Shown here: in pieces, positions 41,817 through 50,203 of the stretch
Numbering within the stretch: the stretch's first letter is position 1
Layout: every line of letters begins with the position of its first letter
Assembly: GCA_964244495.1 (NCBI GenBank)
Contig: CAXTIU010000005.1
Location: forward strand, 172,068-236,067
Direction of reading: 5' to 3'
Origin: RH-AL1 sp964244495
GTDB taxonomy: Bacteria > Pseudomonadota > Alphaproteobacteria > Rhizobiales > Beijerinckiaceae
Length of the DNA stretch: 64,000 nucleotides
Notes under the pieces: generated by a model
Seen by the model: only the letters and a program-made list of their open reading frames with translations
Database searches by the model: none
What the model was told of the DNA's origin: nothing
Made by a program: the position numbers and the translations under genes

Positions 41817-42488
41817 TCAGCTCTTCTTCACCGTCAACGGATCGAGGATCTTCGCCAGGCTGTTCACCGTGACCTCACCGGTGACCTTCGTGCCGTTGAC
41901 GAAGAAGGTCGGCGTCGCGTTGATGGCGAACTTCTGCGAAGCCCGGTCGCGGACCGCGTTGACCCCGTCGTAGAGCTTCTGGTCGTTCAGGCAGGCGTCG
42001 AAGCTTTGCTGGCTCATGCCGGTCTGCTTCAGGAGCGATGACAAGGCTTCCAAAGGCTTGTCGACGAAGGCCCAGTTCCTCTGCTGGGAGAACAACAGGT
42101 CGACCACCGCGTTACGCTTGTCCGGCCCCTCGCAACGCGCCAGCATGAACCCGGCGGTGGCGAGCGGGTCGAGTGGGAACTCGCGCAGGACGAACTTCAC
42201 CTTGCCGGTGTCGACGTAGGTCTTGAGGAGGGTCGGGTAGACCGTGTCGTGGAAGTGGGCGCAATGCGTGCACGTCATGGACGCGTACTCGATCACCGTC
42301 ACGGGCGCGTCGTCCTTGCCCTGCACGATGTCGGGAAGGGCGTTCTTCGCCATCAACTCATCGACCGGCACCTTGTTGGCGTCCTGCGCGCGGGCTGGAC
42401 CTGGCAGCGCGGCGAGGCTGCCAACGAGCGTCAGCGCGACGGACATGAAGGCGCGGCGGTTCGGCGTGGCGGAGCGTGCGAGCGGCAT
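41817..42488 (-). CDS. DsbA-family thiol:disulfide oxidoreductase
   Basis: This 223-residue periplasmic protein has a signal peptide (MSVALTLVGSLAALPGPARA) and a thioredoxin/DsbA fold. The active site reads MTCTHCAHF, that is C-T-H-C instead of the classical C-P-H-C. The cis-proline loop NATPTFFVNG is present. It probably oxidises secreted proteins. It lies directly downstream of dciA on the same strand, the usual alphaproteobacterial mutY/dciA/dsbA grouping, but smc, which often follows dsbA, is absent. ATG 42488 has AGGTGAC upstream. Confidence 0.92.
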   Translation of the reverse strand: MPLARSATPNRRAFMSVALTLVGSLAALPGPARAQDANKVPVDELMAKNALPDIVQGKDDAPVTVIEYASMTCTHCAHFHDTVYPTLLKTYVDTGKVKFVLREFPLDPLATAGFMLARCEGPDKRNAVVDLLFSQQRNWAFVDKPLEALSSLLKQTGMSQQSFDACLNDQKLYDGVNAVRDRASQKFAINATPTFFVNGTKVTGEVTVNSLAKILDPLTVKKS

Positions 42489-42563
42489 GATGTCACCTGG
42501 GGCGGCGAGGGAGCGGCGGGGCCGTGGATCTCGGCGCACCATAGCCGGATCGCGGAGCGCTCG

Positions 42564-43088
42564 CTAGCGATCCGCCACGTTCGTGCCGGCGTGGGTGCCG
42601 ACGTGGGTGCCGACGTGGGCGCCGAGGCGTGCGAGGGCCTCGCGCAGGCCGTCGTCGGCGATGCCGGTGACGGCGCTCGCCGCCGCCGCGATCGCCTCGG
42701 CGCTCGGCATCTTGCGGCGGCTGGCCGGGGCAGGCCGCTCGACCGGCCCTTGGCGGAACGCGAGCCTGCCGACGCAGCGCCAGCCCAGATGCGCGTTGAT
42801 GCGTGCCAGAACCTGCTCCACGCCGTGCTGCAGCTCGATCGCGAAAGCCCCCTCGACGCGGACGACGAGCGTCGCCGGGCGGGGCACTCCATCGGGTTGG
42901 CCGGCGGGGCGGGGCGGCCATTGCAGCTTGATCGGGCGGGAATTGCTTGCCAAGCGCTCCCCCACGATATCATCCCAGTGCAGGACGAGGTCGGCTTCCG
43001 AGAAGCCCTGGCGCGCGAGCACGGGATCGATGGCGGCGGCGACGAGATCGGCGAGCGGTCGCGGGCGTTTGCGGAACGGGGCGGGCAT
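42564..43088 (-). CDS. DciA-like DUF721 protein
   Basis: This 174-residue protein of the DciA family (DUF721), the replicative helicase loader-like factor of bacteria lacking DnaC, has the conserved part RPLADLVAAAIDPVLARQGFSEADLVLHWDDIVGERLA-type KH-like domain in the first ~110 residues. The C-terminus is altered by a 12-bp tandem repeat (42579-42626) that yields a Val-Gly-Thr-His repeat. Its start ATG shares two bases with the divergent mutY ATG (CATG at 43086-43089). Confidence 0.88.
   Translation of the reverse strand: MPAPFRKRPRPLADLVAAAIDPVLARQGFSEADLVLHWDDIVGERLASNSRPIKLQWPPRPAGQPDGVPRPATLVVRVEGAFAIELQHGVEQVLARINAHLGWRCVGRLAFRQGPVERPAPASRRKMPSAEAIAAAASAVTGIADDGLREALARLGAHVGTHVGTHAGTNVADR
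42579..42626 (+). repeat. four 12-bp tandem units at the dciA 3' end
   Basis: Two identical units GTGGGTGCCGAC (42591-42602, 42603-42614) are flanked by two degenerate copies (42579-42590, 42615-42626). They encode the Val-Gly-Thr-His repeat near the DciA C-terminus on the minus strand. The in-frame period means copy-number changes would not disrupt the gene. Confidence 0.65.
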
Positions 43089-44229
43089 GGCGCGTCAGAC
43101 TAGCAAGATCAGACGGCCGCCGGCTAGCGGGATCGGGCAAGCGCCGGCCGGCGAAACCGACCGAGCGCCGGAACACGTCCCGACGGCCGCGCGACTGCTC
43201 GCCTGGTACGACCGTCACCGCAGGGCGCTGCCCTGGCGCGCCCTGCCGGGCGAGGCGGCCGATCCCTACGCCGTATGGCTTTCGGAGGTGATGCTGCAGC
43301 AGACGACGGTCGCGGCGGTGAAAACCTATTTCGAGACGTTTCTGGGCATCTGGCCGACGGTCGGCGACCTCGCCGCCGCGCCGGTCGAGGACGTGATGCG
43401 GCGCTGGGCCGGGCTCGGCTACTATTCCCGCGCCCGCAACCTCCATGCCTGCGCCCGCCTCGTCGCCGAAGGCAACGGCCGCTTCCCCAACACCGAGGAC
43501 GGCCTGCGCGCGCTGCCGGGCATCGGCGCCTACACCGCCGCCGCGATCGCCGCGATCGCCTTCGACCGACGCGCGGTGGTCGTCGACGGCAACGTGGAAC
43601 GCGTGGTCGCGCGCCTCGACGCCATCGCCGTGCCGATTCGCCAGGCGAGGCCCGCGATCCGGGCGGGCGCCGACCGGCGCACGCCGTCGACGCGCTGCGG
43701 CGACTACGCCCAGGCGATCATGGACCTCGGGGCGACGATCTGCACGCCGCGCCGCCCCGCCTGCGCGCTCTGCCCGTTGACGGAAGGGTGCAAGGCCCGG
43801 CGGTCCGGCCGACAGGAGATCCTGCCGGTGCGCGGCGCCAAGGCGGCGCGCCCGGTGCGCCACGGCTCGGTGTTCTACATCAGGCGCGAGGGCGGGGACG
43901 TGCTGGTGCGGACCCGGCCGGCGAAGGGCCTGCTCGGTGGGATGACGGAGTTTCCCGGCAGCGCCTGGGACACCGAGGGCGATCCGGACGGCGACGCCCG
44001 GCCGCTCGATGCCGCGTACCGGACGGCGCCGGCATCGGTCGAGCACGGGTTCACGCACTTCACCTTGTTCCTGAGCGTGAGGGGCGCCCTCGTGAGCGCC
44101 GCCGCCCCGGCGCCGGACGGCTGCCGCTGGGTCGCCGAGAAGGACCTTGCCGATGAGGCCCTGCCGTCCTTGATGAGGCGGGTCGCGGCGGCCGGTCGCG
44201 CCGTGCTCGACGAAAGGACCACGCCATGA
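43087..44229 (+). CDS. mutY: A/G-specific adenine DNA glycosylase
   Basis: This 380-residue base-excision repair enzyme removes adenine opposite 8-oxoguanine. It shows VMLQQTTVAAV, the helix-hairpin-helix ALPGIGAYTAAAI, the catalytic Asp in VVVDGNV, the [4Fe-4S] ligands C-x6-C-x2-C-x5-C in CTPRRPACALCPLTEGC, and a C-terminal NUDIX-like 8-oxoG recognition domain (from about residue 255). The start is ATG 43087; its first two bases are shared with the opposite dciA start. The stop overlaps the next gene's ATG (ATGA). Confidence 0.96.
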   Translation: MARQTSKIRRPPASGIGQAPAGETDRAPEHVPTAARLLAWYDRHRRALPWRALPGEAADPYAVWLSEVMLQQTTVAAVKTYFETFLGIWPTVGDLAAAPVEDVMRRWAGLGYYSRARNLHACARLVAEGNGRFPNTEDGLRALPGIGAYTAAAIAAIAFDRRAVVVDGNVERVVARLDAIAVPIRQARPAIRAGADRRTPSTRCGDYAQAIMDLGATICTPRRPACALCPLTEGCKARRSGRQEILPVRGAKAARPVRHGSVFYIRREGGDVLVRTRPAKGLLGGMTEFPGSAWDTEGDPDGDARPLDAAYRTAPASVEHGFTHFTLFLSVRGALVSAAAPAPDGCRWVAEKDLADEALPSLMRRVAAAGRAVLDERTTP

Positions 44230-45089
44230 CGACCGCCAACGCCGACCAGATCGCGTACTGGAACGAGGTCGCCGGTGCCAAGTGGGCGGCGAACCGGGAG
44301 CGCCTCGACCGGCTGATGGCGCCCCTGACGGACGGCTTGATGGCTGGTGCGGCCGCGCGGGCCGGCGAGCGCGCGCTCGACGTGGGCTGCGGCTGCGGCG
44401 AGGTCGCGCTGCGCCTCGCCGCGGCGGTCGGCGCCTCGGGGCAGGTCGAGGCGGTCGACGTGTCCGCGCCGATGCTCGCCCACGCGGCGGCGCGCGAGGC
44501 GGCGCTGCCGCCGGGCGACAGGGCGGCGGTGGACTGGCGGCGGGCCGACGCCATGACGCGGCGCTTCGCAGCGGACCGTGACCTGATCGTCTCGCGCTTC
44601 GGCGTGATGTTCTTCGACGACCCGCCCCGCGCCTTCTCCAACCTGCGCGCGGCGATGCGGCCGGGCGCGCGCTTCGCCGTCCTGACGTGGCGACGGCGTC
44701 TTGAGGTGGAATGGATGCAAGCGCCTCTGGAATGGCTGGCCACGCTTCAGCCGATGCCGGAGGACGCGACCGGCGCCGTCGGGCCTTTCGCCCTCGCCGA
44801 TCGGGACGCGACCTGCCGTATGCTGACGCGGGCAGGCCTCGCGGAGGTGTCGGCCGATCCCATCGACGGACTGCTGACGATCGGCGCCGGCGCTTCCGAC
44901 GAGGCAGCGGTCGATGACGCCCTCGCCCTGCTGAGCGGCACCGGCCCGGCCGCCGCCTCGCTCAAGGGCTGGGAGCCGGACCTTCGCGCCCACGCCTACG
45001 CCCTGATGCGCGCCGGCATCGAGCGACGCGTCGACCGGGGCAGCGTCGCGCTCGCCGGCGCCTGCTGGCTCTATCGCGGCCGAGCCTGA
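44226..45089 (+). CDS. class I SAM-dependent methyltransferase
   Basis: This 287-residue methyltransferase has SAM motif I (ALDVGCGCGEVALRLA), an acidic motif II (VEAVDVSAPML) and the downstream LIVSRFGVMFFDDPPRAF strand. It belongs to the UbiE/methyltransferase-11-like group of small-molecule methyltransferases; the substrate is not evident. Its start overlaps the mutY stop by four bases, so it is co-translated with mutY. Confidence 0.88.
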   Translation: MTTANADQIAYWNEVAGAKWAANRERLDRLMAPLTDGLMAGAAARAGERALDVGCGCGEVALRLAAAVGASGQVEAVDVSAPMLAHAAAREAALPPGDRAAVDWRRADAMTRRFAADRDLIVSRFGVMFFDDPPRAFSNLRAAMRPGARFAVLTWRRRLEVEWMQAPLEWLATLQPMPEDATGAVGPFALADRDATCRMLTRAGLAEVSADPIDGLLTIGAGASDEAAVDDALALLSGTGPAAASLKGWEPDLRAHAYALMRAGIERRVDRGSVALAGACWLYRGRA

Positions 45090-45289
45090 CAAGCCTGGGC
45101 TCGGGTTCGCGGCTCGCTTCGCCGGTGCTCGCGACGACGCTTCGAGCGGGATCATGCCGGCGGTCGTCCCGTCAGGCCGGGGCGTTCATTCCGGTCGCCG
45201 GTCGGCGGGTGCGGTTCCCGGCGGACGCGTTCCGCGCGGGCGTCGGTCGTGTCCACCTCCGCCGCGCGGCTCGACGCTGGCCGCCGGCG

Positions 45290-45979
45290 TCACGCGCCCG
45301 AAGGGAACGGCTCCTCACGCAGGGCCGCCAGCGCCCGCGCCCCGGCGACCACGGTGTTCTTCGGCCAGGCCCAGAAATCGGCCGGTCGCCCGACGGCGTC
45401 GGCGAGCAGGGCATGGTACGCCAGCCTCGGCACGGCGACCGCGCCCAGGGTCGCCAAGTGCTCGGTGACGAACTGGGTGTCGAGCAAGGTGAAGCCGCCG
45501 ACGCGCAGCCGCGCCACGAGGTGGACGAGGGCGGCCTTGGAGGCGTCGGTGCGGCGGTGGAACATGCTCTCGCCGAAGAAGGCCGCGCCGATCGCGACGC
45601 CGTACAGGCCGCCGACGAGGTCGCCGCCGGCCCAGGCCTCGATCGTGTGAACGTGGCCGAGATCGAAGAGCGAGCGGTAGAGCGCGCGGATGCGGCCGTT
45701 GATCCAGGTTCCTTCGCGGCCCGGCGCGCTCCCCGCGCAGCCGTCGATCACGCCCTCGTAGTCGCTGTCGACCTTGATCGTGTACCGGTCCGAGCGGACC
45801 ACCTTGGCGAGGCTCCGCGTCACCACCAGCCCATCGAGCGGGAACACGCCGCGCTCGTCCGGGTCGACCCAGAAGAGGTTCGGGTCGCTCGCGCTCTCCG
45901 CCATGGGGAAAAGGCCGATGGAATAGGCGCGCAGCAGGATGTCGGGCGTGATCTGCAGACGGTCGCGCGAACGGGCCAT
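45290..45979 (-). CDS. aat: leucyl/phenylalanyl-tRNA-protein transferase
   Basis: This 229-residue enzyme of the N-degron pathway adds Leu/Phe to proteins with N-terminal Arg/Lys. Signatures: LLRAYSIGLFPMAESASDPNLFWVDPDERGVFPLDG (in two parts, YSIGLFPMAES and WVDPDERGVFPLDG), TWINGRIRALYRSLFDLGHVHTIEAWAGGDLVGGLYGVAIGAAFFGESMFHR-type core, and LLDTQFVTEHLATLGA. It stands alone, with 200 bp of non-coding DNA toward the methyltransferase. Confidence 0.96.
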   Translation of the reverse strand: MARSRDRLQITPDILLRAYSIGLFPMAESASDPNLFWVDPDERGVFPLDGLVVTRSLAKVVRSDRYTIKVDSDYEGVIDGCAGSAPGREGTWINGRIRALYRSLFDLGHVHTIEAWAGGDLVGGLYGVAIGAAFFGESMFHRRTDASKAALVHLVARLRVGGFTLLDTQFVTEHLATLGAVAVPRLAYHALLADAVGRPADFWAWPKNTVVAGARALAALREEPFPSGA

Positions 45980-46010
45980 GGCGGCAGCGTGACCGCGCTG
46001 GCCGGACGCG

Positions 46011-47276
46011 TCAAGCCGGGGAAGCGACCCTCAGCAGGACGTGCCGCTTGCGCCCGAGCGAGAGCTTGATGGCGCCCTCGCGGAGATCACCTTCGCCGAG
46101 GATGCCGCGCTCGTCGCTCACCGTCGCGTCGTTGACCTTGAGGCCGCCACCCTTGATCTGGCGGCGCGCTTCGCCGGTCGTAGCGACGAGCCCCGCGCGC
46201 TGGAAGGCCGCGAGCACGCCGACGCCGGCGGCGAGGTCCGCCCGGTCGATCGCGACGCTCGGCAAGTCCCCGTCCACGGCGCCGTCCTCGAAGGCGCGTC
46301 GCGCCGCCTCCGCCGCCGCCGCCGCCTTGTCGCGCCCGTGCAGCATCGCGGTGGCCTCGGTGGCGAGCGTCTTCTTGGCCTCGTTGATCTCCGCCCCCTC
46401 CAGCGACGCGAGGCGCGCCACCTCGTCCAGCGGCAGCTCGGTGAACAGTCGCAGGAAGCGGCCGACGTCGCCGTCGTCGCAATTGCGCCAGAACTGCCAA
46501 TAGCCGAAGACGGGGAGCAGGGACTCGTCGAGCCAGACCGCCCCTTGCGCGGTCTTGCCCATCTTGGTGCCGGCCGCCGTCGTCAGCAGCGGCGCGGTCA
46601 AGGCGTAGAGCTGCGGCAGGCCCATCCGGCGGCCGAGGTCCATGCCGGTGATGATGTTGCCCCACTGGTCGGAGCCGCCCATCTGCAGGCGCACGCCGAG
46701 GCGGCCGGCGAGTTCGGCGAAATCGTAGGCCTGGCAGCACATGTAGTTGAATTCGAGGAAGGACAGCTCGTGGCCGCGCTCCAGCCGGAGCTTGACCGAG
46801 TCCATCGCCAGCATGCGGTTGACGGAGAAGTGGCGCCCGACATCGCGCAGGAAGTCGATGTACTTCAGGCCGGTCAGCCAGTCGGCGTTGTCGACGAGGG
46901 CCGCGTCCCTCGCGCCGTCCCCGAAGGTCAGGAACCGGGCGAAGACCTTGCCGATGGCGGTCTTGTTGCGCTCGATGTCGTCGAGCGACAGCAGCTTGCG
47001 GCTCTCGTCCTTGCCGGACGGGTCGCCGACGCGCGTCGTGCCGCCCCCCACCAGCACGATCGGGCGGCCGCCGGTCTTCTGCAGCCATCGCAGCAGCATG
47101 ATCGGCAACAGCGACCCGACGTGGAGCGAGGGGGCGGTGCAGTCGAAGCCGATGTAGGCGCTCAGGCCGCCGCTCCGCGCGAGCTGGTCGAGACCGGCCA
47201 CGTCCGAGCACTGGTGGATGAACCCGCGCTCGCTCAGGACCCTCAAGAAATCGGACGCGGGATGGAAGGCGGACAC
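46011..47276 (-). CDS. tyrS: tyrosyl-tRNA synthetase
   Basis: This 421-residue class I synthetase has the HIGH-like element in FDCTAPSLHVGSL, the KMSKS-like element in TAAGTKMGKTAQGAVWL (KMGKT), and a C-terminal S4 RNA-binding domain (from about residue 355, with TTGEARRQIKGGGLKVND). I chose GTG 47276 because it gives the family N-terminus (M)SAF-x-x-x-SDFL-x-x-LSERGFIHQ. An ATG at 47348 would add 24 poorly conserved residues. It is divergent from anmK, a conserved arrangement. Confidence 0.94.
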   Translation of the reverse strand: MSAFHPASDFLRVLSERGFIHQCSDVAGLDQLARSGGLSAYIGFDCTAPSLHVGSLLPIMLLRWLQKTGGRPIVLVGGGTTRVGDPSGKDESRKLLSLDDIERNKTAIGKVFARFLTFGDGARDAALVDNADWLTGLKYIDFLRDVGRHFSVNRMLAMDSVKLRLERGHELSFLEFNYMCCQAYDFAELAGRLGVRLQMGGSDQWGNIITGMDLGRRMGLPQLYALTAPLLTTAAGTKMGKTAQGAVWLDESLLPVFGYWQFWRNCDDGDVGRFLRLFTELPLDEVARLASLEGAEINEAKKTLATEATAMLHGRDKAAAAAEAARRAFEDGAVDGDLPSVAIDRADLAAGVGVLAAFQRAGLVATTGEARRQIKGGGLKVNDATVSDERGILGEGDLREGAIKLSLGRKRHVLLRVASPA

Positions 47277-47434
47277 GGCGTGGCCCCGATGACGAGGCGG
47301 AGGCTTCGGAGAAAAAGCGAGGTCCGTCAAGCGACCGGCCTTTGCCATCGTGCGGCGGATGCGTCTACGCTTCCTTCACGCTGAAGCCTCAGCGTGCCGA
47401 TGTGCCGTGACGTTGGGCACGCGAGGGTGCCGGC

Positions 47435-48529
47435 ATGCGCGCGATCGGATTGATGAGCGGGACATCGATGGACGGGGTCGACGTCGCTCTCCTCGACACG
47501 GACGGCGAGCGCGCGATCCGGCTCGGCCCGCAGGCGTTCACCCCGTACGATGAGGCCGATCGATCGCTGCTGCGCGCCGCCATGCGGGACGCGATCGGAT
47601 TGCGCGACAGGGACGCGCGGCCGGGCGCGCTCGGGCCGGCCGAGGAGATGGTCACCGCGCGTCACGCGGTGGCGGTCGAGGCCTTGCTGTCCGATCAGGG
47701 CCTCGCGCGCGAAGACGTCGATGTCGTCGGTTTCCACGGCCAGACGGTGCTGCACGCGCCCGAGCGCCGGCTGACGGTCCAGATCGGCGATGGGCGGGCG
47801 CTCGCGCGGCGGCTCGGCGTGAGGGTGGCCTTCGACTTCCGCGCCGCCGACGTCGCGGGGGGCGGGCAGGGCGCGCCGCTCGTGCCCGTGTACCATCGCG
47901 CCCTGGTCGAGCGCGACGCCATCGCTGGACCCGTGGCCGTCATCAACATCGGCGGGGTCGCTAACGTCACCACACTCGAAGCCGGCCGCGACCCGATCGC
48001 CTGCGACACCGGCCCCGGCAACGCCCTCCTGGACGACTTGGTGCGTGAGCGCCTCAACATGCCCTTCGACCAGGATGGCGCGCTCGCCGCGCGAGGCCGC
48101 GTCGACGACGCGGCGCTGGCGGCCCTGCTCGCCCACCCCTACTTCGCGCGGCCGGCCCCGAAGTCGCTCGACCGGAACGCGTTCTCGCGCTTGGCCGTCG
48201 ACGCGTTGCGCACGGAGGATGCGGCGGCGACGCTCACCGCCTTCACCGCGGCGACGATCGCCGCCGCGCTCGACCTGATGCCGACCCCCCCGCGCCTCGC
48301 GGTGATCTGCGGCGGGGGCGGGCGCAACGGCACCCTGATGGGCGAGCTGGCGGCGCGGCTGCCGTGCCCGTTGAAGACCGCCGACGCGCTCGGCTGGTCG
48401 GTCGAGGCGATGGAGGCGCAAGCCTTCGCCTACCTGGCGGTGCGCCGCCTGCGCGACCTGCCCATCACGTTCCCATCGACGACCGGGATCGCCGCGCCGC
48501 TCGCCGGCGGCCATGTCGTCGACCCATGA
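47435..48529 (+). CDS. anmK: anhydro-N-acetylmuramic acid kinase
   Basis: This 364-residue kinase of the ASKHA fold phosphorylates and opens 1,6-anhydro-MurNAc during cell-wall recycling. It begins AIGLMSGTSMDGVDVALLDTDG. The catalytic Asp region VVGFHGQTVLH, the INIGGVANVT strand, DTGPGNALLDD and the ATP site ICGGGGRNGTLM are all present. It is divergent from tyrS and overlaps nothing downstream; the convergent CoA-binding gene ends 9 bp away. Confidence 0.96.
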   Translation: MRAIGLMSGTSMDGVDVALLDTDGERAIRLGPQAFTPYDEADRSLLRAAMRDAIGLRDRDARPGALGPAEEMVTARHAVAVEALLSDQGLAREDVDVVGFHGQTVLHAPERRLTVQIGDGRALARRLGVRVAFDFRAADVAGGGQGAPLVPVYHRALVERDAIAGPVAVINIGGVANVTTLEAGRDPIACDTGPGNALLDDLVRERLNMPFDQDGALAARGRVDDAALAALLAHPYFARPAPKSLDRNAFSRLAVDALRTEDAAATLTAFTAATIAAALDLMPTPPRLAVICGGGGRNGTLMGELAARLPCPLKTADALGWSVEAMEAQAFAYLAVRRLRDLPITFPSTTGIAAPLAGGHVVDP

Positions 48530-48538
48530 CGCGAGCCG

Positions 48539-48955
48539 TCAGCGGCCGGCGAGGACGATCTTCGGGCAGCGGTCCATGACGACGGTCATGCCGGCCGCCG
48601 CCGCCCGCGTGGCCGCAGCGACGTCGACGACGCCGAGCTGCGTCCACAGCACGCTGGGACGGAGCGTCATCGCGAGCACCTCCTCGACGAGGCCGGGAAG
48701 CGCGTCGGAGGCGCGGAACACGTCGACCATGTCGATGGGGCAATCGACGTCGGCCAGCGTGGCGAACATCGGCGCGCCGTGGATGCGCCGCCCCGCGAGA
48801 GCGGGATTGATGCCGACGCACGCGTAGCCGCGCGCCACGAGGAACGCGAGGACATCGTTCGAGGCTCGCGCCGGGTCGACCGATGCGCCGACGACGGCGA
48901 TCGTGCGGACGCCCGCGAGCAGGGCGCGGAGGTCGTGGGAGGTGCCCGGCGTCAT
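48539..48955 (-). CDS. CoA-binding domain protein (YccU-like)
   Basis: This 138-residue Rossmann-fold protein has the CoA-binding domain signature TIAVVGASVDPARASNDVLAFL, GYACVGINPALAG and the central VDVFR strand, ending in VVMDRCPKIVLAGR. No reaction is known. ATG 48955 has AAGGAGAG upstream; the longer frame reaching 49345 is unsupported. It is divergent from rplM, an arrangement common in Rhizobiales. Confidence 0.92.
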   Translation of the reverse strand: MTPGTSHDLRALLAGVRTIAVVGASVDPARASNDVLAFLVARGYACVGINPALAGRRIHGAPMFATLADVDCPIDMVDVFRASDALPGLVEEVLAMTLRPSVLWTQLGVVDVAAATRAAAAGMTVVMDRCPKIVLAGR

Positions 48956-49066
48956 GCTCCGATCTCTCCTTCGCGATCGTGGTCGGTGCCGCCCGAACTG
49001 GAGCGGTACCGAGATACCGTGGTCTATAAACATCGAGGGCGGCTGCGTTATTTGCCGCGTCTTGGC

Positions 49067-49095
49067 TTGACATGGCAACCGGGAGGACGGTTTAA
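49067..49095 (+). promoter_or_regulatory. promoter of the rplM-rpsI operon
   Basis: TTGACA at 49067-49072 (in CTTGACA) and GTTTAA at 49090-49095 have 17-bp spacing. Start is near 49102, with the ribosome site AGGTGG at about 49112 and the rplM ATG at 49125. Confidence 0.55.
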
Positions 49096-49124
49096 AGCAC
49101 GCTTGGGATTTAGGTGGCGAGACG

Positions 49125-49592
49125 ATGTTCGGGAAGACGATCACAACCAAGACGGCCGAGATCGAGAAGAAGTGGGTCGTGATCGACGCTTCCGGCCTCG
49201 TCGTCGGCCGACTCGCCTCGCAGATCGCGCTGCGGCTGCGCGGCAAGCACAAGGCCTCCTTCACCCCGCACATGGACGACGGCGACCACGTCATCGTCGT
49301 CAACGCCGAGAAGGTCGTTTTCACCGGCCGCAAGCGCGAGGACAAGGTGTACTACCACTACACCGGCTTCCAGGGCGGCATCAAGGAACGGACCGCCCGC
49401 TTCGTGCTCGACGGGCGCTTTCCCGAGCGCGTCGTCGAGAAGGCGGTGGAGCGCATGCTGCCGCGCGGGCCGCTCGGCCGCAAGCAGCTCGGCAACCTGC
49501 GCGTCTACAAGGGCGCCACCCACCCGCACGAGGCGCAACAGCCCGAGGTTTGGGACGTCGCTGCCCTCAACAGCAAGAACAAGGCTGCCTGA
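49125..49592 (+). CDS. rplM: 50S ribosomal protein uL13
   Basis: This 155-residue protein binds early in 50S assembly. It shows EKKWVVIDASGLVVGRLAS, LRGKHKASFTPHMDDGDHVIVVNAEKV in two conserved blocks, RMLPRGPLGRKQLGNLRVYKG and HPHEAQQPE. It is first in the rplM-rpsI operon, whose promoter is recognisable upstream. rpsI begins 2 bp after its stop. Confidence 0.98.
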   Translation: MFGKTITTKTAEIEKKWVVIDASGLVVGRLASQIALRLRGKHKASFTPHMDDGDHVIVVNAEKVVFTGRKREDKVYYHYTGFQGGIKERTARFVLDGRFPERVVEKAVERMLPRGPLGRKQLGNLRVYKGATHPHEAQQPEVWDVAALNSKNKAA

Positions 49593-49594
49593 CG

Positions 49595-50077
49595 ATGGCC
49601 GAGACCACGCTTTCCTCCCTCCAGGACCTGAAGGGCGCGACCGCCGCGCCGCAGCCCGACGCGCCGATCCACGTGCAGAAGCTCGACAAGTTCGGTCGCG
49701 CCTACGCCACCGGCAAGCGCAAGGACGCCGTCGCCCGCGTCTGGATCAAGCCCGGCTCGGGCAGGATCGAGGTCAACGGCAAGACGTTCGAGACCTACTT
49801 CGCCCGCCCCGTGCTGCAGATGATCCTTCAGCAACCGCTCGGCATCACGGCGCGGGTGGGCCAGTACGACATGATGGTCACGGTTGTCGGCGGCGGGCTG
49901 TCGGGGCAGGCCGGCGCGGTGCGCCACGGGCTCTCCAAGGCGCTCACCTACTTCGAGCCGGAGCTTCGCCCCGTTCTCAAGAAAGAGGGCTTCCTGACCC
50001 GTGACTCGCGCGTGGTCGAACGCAAAAAGTACGGCAAGAAGAAAGCCCGCCGCTCGTTCCAGTTCTCCAAGCGCTGA
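49595..50077 (+). CDS. rpsI: 30S ribosomal protein uS9
   Basis: This 160-residue protein has the ribosomal S9 core starting YATGKRKDAVARVWIKPGSG, with GGGLSGQAGAVRHGLSKAL and the basic C-terminal tail KKYGKKKARRSFQFSKR, whose final Lys-Arg reaches the P-site tRNA. A ~35-residue N-terminal extension is typical of alphaproteobacteria. The gene is followed by an intrinsic terminator at 50102. Confidence 0.98.
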   Translation: MAETTLSSLQDLKGATAAPQPDAPIHVQKLDKFGRAYATGKRKDAVARVWIKPGSGRIEVNGKTFETYFARPVLQMILQQPLGITARVGQYDMMVTVVGGGLSGQAGAVRHGLSKALTYFEPELRPVLKKEGFLTRDSRVVERKKYGKKKARRSFQFSKR

Positions 50078-50101
50078 ACGCCTGGACGGTGGGATCGAGG
50101 G

Positions 50102-50127
50102 AGGCGGCTTCAGCCGCCTTTTTCTTT
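50102..50127 (+). terminator. intrinsic terminator after rplM-rpsI
   Basis: Stem AGGCGGC (50102-50108) / GCCGCCT (50113-50119) with loop TTCA is followed by TTTTTCTTT. It is 24 bp after the rpsI stop and is a textbook Rho-independent terminator. Confidence 0.9.
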
Positions 50128-50203
50128 GTCTACGTGTTTCCCTCCATGGTCATACCGGCGGCCGCGATCCGCAGGTGGCAGACTTCGTGCGTGGAGCTTT
50201 CTC

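Noticed and set aside
45090..45289. Possible gene between the methyltransferase and aat
   Set aside because: All frames here are shadows continuing from aat; no ribosome site or motif.
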